A stretch of 20,062 nt of DNA, from contig CABUHO010000031.1 of assembly GCA_902491395.1 (NCBI GenBank), positions 1-20,062 on the forward strand, read 5' to 3'. Each line of letters starts with the position of its first letter. Positions within the stretch are counted from its first letter, which is position 1. Position numbers and translations under genes: made by a program. The notes beneath the pieces were generated by a model that searched no databases, was not told the DNA's origin, and was given only the letters and a program-made list of their open reading frames with translations. The stretch is from an uncultured Collinsella sp. (GTDB lineage Bacteria; Actinomycetota; Coriobacteriia; Coriobacteriales; Coriobacteriaceae). Of this stretch, positions 15,634 through 20,062 are shown one piece after another.

Positions 15634-15795
15634 ATTTCAAAAGTAGGGCGGATTACGGGGCTGGATCGGTGATGCCCGACCGTCGACGAAGTGGCGAAAA
15701 TAAAAACGCAGGTAGAGAGCTTGCCGAAATTCGAAAAATGTCGGTATGGATTGGGGATCCTGATTTAGCCCCGTAAACCGGGGTAGTTTTGAAAT
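15634..15795. repeat. Palindrome family C, copy 2
   Basis: Imperfect 29-base arms, 15634-15662 (ATTTCAAAAGTAGGG...) and 15767-15795 (...ACTTTTGAAAT-like), close on TTACGGGGCT/AGCCCCGTAA. The core (about 15666-15750) shares CCCGACC, GCGAAA-AAAA, GCAGGTAGA-GCTT-CC and GGTATGG with copy 1, in the same direction, although the outer arms are unrelated to those of copy 1. Confidence 0.75.
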
Positions 15796-15835
15796 GGCAC
15801 CAATTTTGCAGCAGCCGGAAATCCTACTCAAAAGC

Positions 15836-15904
15836 AAGTTGCGGTGAAATACGGACTGTTAGGCGGCCTAGAGCCGGAAAACAGTCCGTATTTCACCGCA
15901 ACTT
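15836..15904. repeat. Palindrome family A, copy 2
   Basis: Perfect 25-base arms: AAGTTGCGGTGAAATACGGA plus CTGTT (15836-15860) and its complement (15880-15904), loop of 19 bases. On the minus strand TGCTTTTGAG follows, so it may terminate the operon ending at 15966. Confidence 0.93.
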
Positions 15905-15965
15905 ATGAGGCAGGTGGGCGGAAGCGGCAAAAGAAGCCAAATGAGGTCTGTCCCAAATGAACTAC

Positions 15966-16364
15966 CTAAGCAGGGTCGATGTCCATGCTGGCGACTAGGT
16001 TGACGTTGGTGTCTAGGAGGTTGGGGAGGATTACGTCGCCCATGTGGATGGGGGCGTCGACTATCAGGCCGCGGATGAGGGTCATGGCTTGGGCATGGAG
16101 TTCGAGTGGAATGGCCTCGGCCGTGCGGACGGGGAGCAGCGCCTCGTCGCCGCTGGAAACGGCCACGGTGGTGGTGAGCACGCGCATGGGGCAGGTGAGC
16201 TCCTGGTGTGCGAACTTGTCGCCGCGCGGGCAGCTGTTGCCGGTCACGGAGCGCACTGCCGCCATGTGGCCACCGGCGTCGCGCTCGACCTCCACGGTCA
16301 GGAGGCACTCCGACGGGCAAGTGGTGCAGTTGAACTGCAGCGCCTCGATCACGTTGTCGCTCAT
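15966..16364 (-). CDS. DUF1667 protein, partner of glycerol-3-phosphate-type oxidoreductases
   Basis: A 132-residue cysteine-rich protein of the DUF1667 family, usually encoded after two flavoprotein genes as here. Cysteines C13, C16, C20 (FNCTTCPSEC), C45 (NSCPRGDKFA) and C58 (LTCPMRVLTTT) are arranged as if to bind metal or an iron-sulfur cluster; the PMRVLTTTV stretch is typical of the family. The start at 16364 has GAGGAGG within the last codons of the preceding gene, three bases away, so it is the third gene of one operon. Its biochemical role is not established; an electron-transfer or assembly role in the flavoenzyme complex is inference. Confidence 0.85.
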   Translation of the reverse strand: MSDNVIEALQFNCTTCPSECLLTVEVERDAGGHMAAVRSVTGNSCPRGDKFAHQELTCPMRVLTTTVAVSSGDEALLPVRTAEAIPLELHAQAMTLIRGLIVDAPIHMGDVILPNLLDTNVNLVASMDIDPA

Positions 16365-16367
16365 GCT

Positions 16368-17741
16368 TTATGCCTCCTCGACGGGGTCGATAGACAGGAC
16401 GATCTCGCTAGCGCCCAGATCGAGCGCCTGCTGAATCACCTTTGCCGGCAGCGGGAAGCTTTCCATAACGCTCGGCTTAAAGGCGCGGATCTTTCCGGCG
16501 AACAGTTCCTCGCCGTTAGCCAGGATTCGCACGCGGGCGGCATCGACAGGCCGGCGCACGCGGAAGTTGAGCTTGGTGAGCCCGACGGTTGTGATACGCC
16601 CCGGAAGTGCGTAGCCGGCAATGCCGGCGGGGGAGACCGTGAGCTCGCAGCTCGCGCTCGCAGCGTCAGCCTCGTCGCCCAGCGCCCATGCCGCCGCGGC
16701 AGCGCCGGCGCGCTCAGACTCTGTCGTCACGTTGTCTGCCAAGTCGTGTACGTGCAGAACGTTGCCGCAGGCAAAGATGCCCGGTACGACCGTCTGCAGG
16801 CTCTGGTCCACCACGGCGCCGCGTGTGCGGGGGTCCAGCTCTACGCCCGCGCCCACCGAAAGCTCGTTCTCGGGAATCAACCCCACCGAAAGCAGCAGCG
16901 TGTCGCACGGGACGACGCGCTTGGTCCCCGGAATGGGCGCCAGGTGCTCATCGACCTGGCTGACCTCGACGGCTTCCACGCGGTCGTGTCCGATCACGCG
17001 CGTGACGGTAGTCGATAGATGCAGCGGAATGCCAAAATCGTCCAGGCAGTTCTTGACGTTGCGGCGCAAGCCGTTGGCGTACGGCATGAGTTCGTACACG
17101 CCCTCGACCGAAATGCCCTCCAGCGTGCAGCGGCGCGCCATGATGAGCCCGATATCGCCCGAGCCCAAAATGACGGCGCGCGAGCCGGGCTTGAGGTTTT
17201 CGATATTGATGTATCGCTGCGCCAGGCCAGCCGTAAACACGCCGGCGGGACGGCTGCCGGGAATCTTGATCTCGCTGCGTGTGCGCTCGCGGCAGCCCAT
17301 GGCAAGGACGACCGCGCGCCCGGTGAGTTGCAACATGCCGGAGGGATTCATAAGCGTGACGGTGTGGACCACGGTGCCGTCCGAGTTCCCGTCCGCGCCC
17401 GACGCGTCCCCGTCAATCCCGATCACCATGCTGTCCAAGAACAGCGTAATGTCGGTTTCGCGCACCTGGTTGATAAAGCGCTGCGCATACTCGGGACCAG
17501 TGAGTTCCTGCTTAAAGTGCGACAGACCAAAGCCCGGGTGGATGCACTGGCGCAGGATGCCACCCAGGTGCTGCTCGCGTTCCACGATGGCCACGCGCGC
17601 GCCGGCCTTATGCGCGGCAAGTGCGGCTGCCATGCCGGCAGGACCGCCTCCGATAACAACAACGTCGAACGCCTGCGTTTCCACGGCGCCGCCCAAAACG
17701 GCACCCGCGCTCGCCGCAGCGCCCATCTCGCAATCCGCCAT
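16368..17741 (-). CDS. FAD/NAD(P)-dependent oxidoreductase, second subunit of GlpA-like complex
   Basis: A 457-residue two-dinucleotide-binding flavoprotein. VVVIGGGPAGMAAAL (about 27-41) binds FAD, and AVILGSGDIGLIMARR in the middle binds the nicotinamide cofactor; GIFACGNVLHVHD is the second FAD contact near the C-terminus of the reductase core. The first 24 residues (rich in Ala and Gly) precede the fold and may mean that an internal start is used; M6 is an option. It is preceded at one-base distance by the GlpA-like gene and followed by DUF1667. In such clusters it is thought to relay electrons from the substrate-oxidising subunit. The acceptor, NAD(P) or another carrier, is not identifiable. 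Confidence 0.85.
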   Translation of the reverse strand: MADCEMGAAASAGAVLGGAVETQAFDVVVIGGGPAGMAAALAAHKAGARVAIVEREQHLGGILRQCIHPGFGLSHFKQELTGPEYAQRFINQVRETDITLFLDSMVIGIDGDASGADGNSDGTVVHTVTLMNPSGMLQLTGRAVVLAMGCRERTRSEIKIPGSRPAGVFTAGLAQRYINIENLKPGSRAVILGSGDIGLIMARRCTLEGISVEGVYELMPYANGLRRNVKNCLDDFGIPLHLSTTVTRVIGHDRVEAVEVSQVDEHLAPIPGTKRVVPCDTLLLSVGLIPENELSVGAGVELDPRTRGAVVDQSLQTVVPGIFACGNVLHVHDLADNVTTESERAGAAAAAWALGDEADAASASCELTVSPAGIAGYALPGRITTVGLTKLNFRVRRPVDAARVRILANGEELFAGKIRAFKPSVMESFPLPAKVIQQALDLGASEIVLSIDPVEEA

Positions 17742-17742
17742 C

Positions 17743-19206
17743 CTAGCGCACCCCCTTCAAAGGTCCCTCAACCAGCCATGAGCCGGCATCTTCCAGCAGC
17801 ACCTCGCTGGGGTCGCACCCCAGCTCGCGGGCCAAGATCCGCACCACACGGCTCTGGCAAAAACCGCTCTGGCACCGTCCCATGCCGGCACGGCAGCGCC
17901 GCTTGACGCCTTCGACCGAAACCGCACCCGGCTGGCGCCGAATCGCGGCCACGATCTCGGCCTCGGGCACCGTCTCGCAGCGGCAGACAATCTGCCCCCA
18001 CGCGGGGTCAGCCTCGATCAGCTCTTCCTTACGGCCGAGCGGCGCGCGGTCAAAGTCGTCCGGTGCACGCCGCACAGGGTCCCAGTCCGCGCACTCGTGC
18101 AGCTCAACACCGGCCTCCCGCAGCACCCGCTCCATGCGCTCGGCAATGGCCGGCGCGCTCGCCACGCCCGGCGACTGAATGCCCGCCGCCTGGAACAGCC
18201 CCGGCACCACGGCCGACTGCCCAATAAAAAAGTCGTTCGTCCCCTTAATGACCGGACGCCCGCCGGCAAACGCGCGCACCATGCGCCGCGTGTCCAGGTC
18301 GGGCACCAGCTTGCGCGCGCCGCTCAGCAGCGCGTTCACGTCGCCCGCATAGGTCTGCGTGTCGCCCGGCTCGCGCACGGCGGCGGTCGCGGTGATCACC
18401 GTGTTGCCGTGGACCGTGCCCGTCACGATGACGCCCTTCGAAACCGGCGTCGGCACGGGATAGAGCGGCATCAGCGCGCGCGGCTCCTTGTCCAGCACCA
18501 TGATGTTGCCCTGGCGCCAGACCATCTGGAACTCCTCGGCACCCGCCATGTGCGAGATGTCCGCGGCTCCGTTGCCGGCGGCGTTGATCAGGTGGCGGCA
18601 GCGCACTTCGCCGGCGGGCGTCATCAGCGTAAAGCGTGCAGCACCGTTGGCAGCCTCGCCTCCAGCAACCTCAATCGCCTCCACCGGCGCGGACCGCATA
18701 AACATTACCCCGTTAGCCACAGCGTTCTCCAGCGCGGCGATGGCGACCTCAAAGGGGTCGACAAAACCGGTCGAGGGGCACCACAGCGCGCACGTTGCCT
18801 CGGCACTCGCACGAGGTTCTAGCTCGTGAATACACTCGGGGCCAATAATCGACAGCTCGGGCACGCCGTTGACCAGGCCGTTCTGGCGCAGCTGCTCCAG
18901 ATGCGCGCGGTCCTCGTCGTTAAAGCCCAGCACCATCGAACCGGTGCGGCGGAACAAAAAGCCCAGCTCCTGCGCCCATGTGCCGTACAGCTCGCAGCCA
19001 CGGGCGTTGACCTGCGCCTTTACCGTGCCCGGCGCCGGATCGTAGCCGGCATGCACCAGGCCGCCGTTGGCCTTCGATGCGCCCAACGCAATATCGTTGG
19101 CCGCTTCGACCACGCAAATGGACAGGTCATAGCGCGCGAGCTGCCGCGCGATGGCGCATCCGGTGATGCCCGCGCCCACAATCGCGATATCAAACGTTTC
19201 TGTCAC
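17743..19206 (-). CDS. GlpA-like FAD-dependent oxidoreductase with BFD-type 2Fe-2S domain
   Basis: A 487-residue DAO-family flavoprotein similar to the large subunit of anaerobic glycerol-3-phosphate dehydrogenase. IAIVGAGITGCAIARQL (about 8-24) binds FAD; the DAO domain fills about 5-370. The C-terminal BFD-like domain has C408 and C410 (VCRCETV) and C445 and C450 (MGRCQSGFC), the expected 2Fe-2S ligands, with extra C438. The start is GTG 19206 with GGGAGG at 19211-19216 four bases away. It leads the three-gene operon. Glycerol 3-phosphate is the best guess for substrate, but no glycerol kinase or transporter lies in the window, and L-2-hydroxyglutarate-type DAO enzymes share the architecture. 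A perfect palindrome 18 bases upstream suggests repressor control. Confidence 0.88.
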   Translation of the reverse strand: MTETFDIAIVGAGITGCAIARQLARYDLSICVVEAANDIALGASKANGGLVHAGYDPAPGTVKAQVNARGCELYGTWAQELGFLFRRTGSMVLGFNDEDRAHLEQLRQNGLVNGVPELSIIGPECIHELEPRASAEATCALWCPSTGFVDPFEVAIAALENAVANGVMFMRSAPVEAIEVAGGEAANGAARFTLMTPAGEVRCRHLINAAGNGAADISHMAGAEEFQMVWRQGNIMVLDKEPRALMPLYPVPTPVSKGVIVTGTVHGNTVITATAAVREPGDTQTYAGDVNALLSGARKLVPDLDTRRMVRAFAGGRPVIKGTNDFFIGQSAVVPGLFQAAGIQSPGVASAPAIAERMERVLREAGVELHECADWDPVRRAPDDFDRAPLGRKEELIEADPAWGQIVCRCETVPEAEIVAAIRRQPGAVSVEGVKRRCRAGMGRCQSGFCQSRVVRILARELGCDPSEVLLEDAGSWLVEGPLKGVR

Positions 19207-19223
19207 AGTGCCTCCCAGACGAG

Positions 19224-19238
19224 TTGACAGGCTGTCAA
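19224..19238. promoter_or_regulatory. Operator-like palindrome upstream of the oxidoreductase operon
   Basis: TTGACAGGCTGTCAA is a perfect 7+1+7 palindrome, 18 bases before the GTG start of the GlpA-like gene. Its position between the likely promoter and the gene suits a repressor site. On the plus strand the same site supplies a consensus -35 (TTGACA, 19224-19229) 15 bases before TATCCT (19245-19250), a possible promoter toward the repeat array. Confidence 0.6.
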
Positions 19239-19375
19239 TAAGACTATCCTACGGTCTGCGCACCCCCAGCGCGACGGCAATGCGGCGAACAGCCCCGCAA
19301 CATCCGCCAACGGCAGGCGAGGGGAGGGTCGGTAACGGCAACGAGCGCGTCTGCTGACTACGAAGTCGAAGTTCC

Positions 19376-19913
19376 GTCTTGATCTGTAACAGTAAGCTGA
19401 GGTTTTGACCCGTAACTGTTACAGATCAAGACATTGGCCGAACGGCCTCACCGTTCATCTCGATCTGTAACAGGCAGAGAGGATTTTGGACTCTAACTGT
19501 TACAGATTTAGATTGAAGTCGGGGAGGGAATCTTTTGTCTCTATCTGTAACAGTTAGAGGGGAATTTCGGTCCTAGATGTTACAGATTGAGATAAAAGTT
19601 GGGGAGAGGATCTTCTGTCTCGATCTGTAACATCTGGGGCCCGTTTTGCCGAGTTACTGTTACAGATTTAGATGTTTGGTTTGGGTGTTTTCCTTTGTCT
19701 CAATCTGTAACAACAAGAAGTGTTTTTGGGTCCTAGGTGTTACAGATTGAGATTGAAGACGGGAATGGATTCTTCAGTCTCGATCTGTAACAGTAAGAGG
19801 GGTTTTGGGGCCCAAGATGTTACAGATTGAGATTGAAGTCGGGGAGGGATTCCTGTGTCTCGATCTGTAACATCTAGACCCGGATTCCGCTCCCACCCGT
19901 TACAGATTGAGAT
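19376..19913. repeat. Seven-unit array of 57-bp palindromes, 80-bp period
   Basis: Each unit has ATCTGTAACA on the left and TGTTACAGAT exactly 35 bases later, flanked outward by TCTCG/TTGAGA-like bases so that 15-18 bases pair. Left half-sites start at 19382, 19463, 19543, 19623, 19703, 19783 and 19863; right ones at 19417, 19498, 19578, 19658, 19738, 19818 and 19898 (the last reads CGTTACAGAT). Spacing is 81 once, then 80 each time. Unit 1 has perfect 18-base arms (19376-19393, 19415-19432). Loops of about 21-25 bases share a T-rich centre; the 23-24-base intervals are often GAAGTCGGGGAGGG-like. Many half-sites contain CTGT-A/T-ACAG, itself a palindrome. Function unknown. Confidence 0.97.
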
Positions 19914-19987
19914 GTTTGTGTCCGCGGTTGATTTCCGATCTCAGCCGAACACATTGAGCAGATGAGCCGTTCCCGCAGCTAGCCGAA

Positions 19988-20027
19988 CGCCCCCGCGGCC
20001 CCATCCGGGCCCCGGGGGCGCCGTTTT
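19988..20027 (+). terminator. Strong plus-strand terminator after the array
   Basis: CGCCCCCGCGGCCC (19988-20001) pairs with GGGCCCCGGGGGCG (20007-20020) with one mismatch and a 5-base loop, followed by CCGTTTT. The T-run is only on the plus strand, yet no plus-strand gene precedes it since folC. Confidence 0.85.
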
Positions 20028-20049
20028 CCCAGTTGAAGGAACGGTGGAG

Positions 20050-20062
20050 ATGTGTTTCGATG
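20050..20062 (+). CDS. Possible start of a gene cut by the window end
   Basis: AAGGA at 20036-20040 lies nine bases before an ATG at 20050 (reading M-C-F-D), after a strong terminator. Only four codons are visible, so this is a position-based guess and nothing can be said of the product. Confidence 0.25.

Larger units (their letters stand above)
15407..15965. other. Noncoding gap rich in palindromes
   Basis: These 559 bases hold no convincing gene. They contain family B at 15459-15581, family C at 15634-15795, family A at 15836-15904, and a B-like half-site GTCCCAAATGAACTAC at 15950-15965 touching the stop of the DUF1667 gene. The peptidase promoter must lie at about 15420-15460, but no clear box is seen. 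Confidence 0.8.
19207..20049. other. Noncoding gap with operator, array and terminator
   Basis: No credible coding sequence exists in these 843 bases. Contents in order: operator-like palindrome (19224-19238), a stretch of about 115 bases with nothing recognised, the seven-unit array (19376-19913), about 70 unremarkable bases, and a strong plus-strand terminator (19988-20027). Confidence 0.85.

Noticed and set aside
15594..15776. Small gene of 60 codons in the palindrome-rich gap
   Set aside because: It runs through the family C palindrome and shows no coding bias or ribosome site.
13985..15904. Classic insertion sequence around the peptidase gene
   Set aside because: No transposase or target-site duplication is visible; the gene is an intact M24 peptidase, so only a composite or nonautonomous element remains possible.
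19376..19913. CRISPR array
   Set aside because: The repeated words are inverted pairs, the intervals resemble one another instead of being unique spacers, the 35/45-base alternation is not CRISPR-like, and no cas gene is in the window.

Overview
The window looks like a chromosomal segment of a high-GC anaerobic actinobacterium of the Coriobacteriia, most likely Collinsella or a close relative. This is inferred from GC-rich third codon positions, the tig-clpP-clpX-valS-folC gene order with a single clpP, and gut-anaerobe style flavin and molybdenum enzymes. No rRNA or other decisive phylogenetic marker is present, so the assignment is not proven.

Layout. 1-1701: NADP-type glutamate dehydrogenase with its leader and a strong terminator. 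1716-1821: a large intergenic palindrome. 1893-5692: a two-gene molybdenum hydroxylase operon (FAD subunit, then a fused 2Fe-2S/Mo-cofactor subunit) with a terminator. 5779-5862: tRNA-Leu(UAG). 5951-9504: trigger factor, ClpP and ClpX, a protein-folding and ATP-dependent proteolysis block; clpP and clpX are separated by one base. 9534-12352: valS behind a structured leader without a T-box. 12353-12605: about 250 noncoding bases packed with stable inverted repeats. 12627-13970: folC. 14318-15406 (minus): an M24 aminopeptidase bracketed by two palindrome-rich gaps. 15966-19206 (minus): a three-gene operon of a GlpA-like FAD oxidoreductase with BFD-type iron-sulfur domain, a second FAD/NAD oxidoreductase and a DUF1667 protein, probably one flavoenzyme complex. 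19207-20049: a noncoding gap carrying an operator-like palindrome, a seven-unit 80-bp-period array of inverted repeats, and a plus-strand terminator. A plus-strand gene may begin at 20050.

The genes are ordinary metabolism and housekeeping; the unusual content is noncoding. (1) The 19376-19913 array has seven 57-bp palindromes whose half-sites contain CTGTAACAG-like 9-mers, spaced at exactly 80 bp (81 for the first step), with a terminator downstream and no gene upstream on that strand. (2) Three palindrome families (called A, B and C here) occur on both sides of the M24 peptidase gene, in the order A-B-C on one side and B-C-A on the other. (3) The valS-folC gap has a nested long-range stem of about 115 bases. 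I recognise none of these as a described element.

Several likely promoters share an extended -10 pattern (TGnTAnnnT) without a good -35, which may be how transcription starts are specified in this genome.
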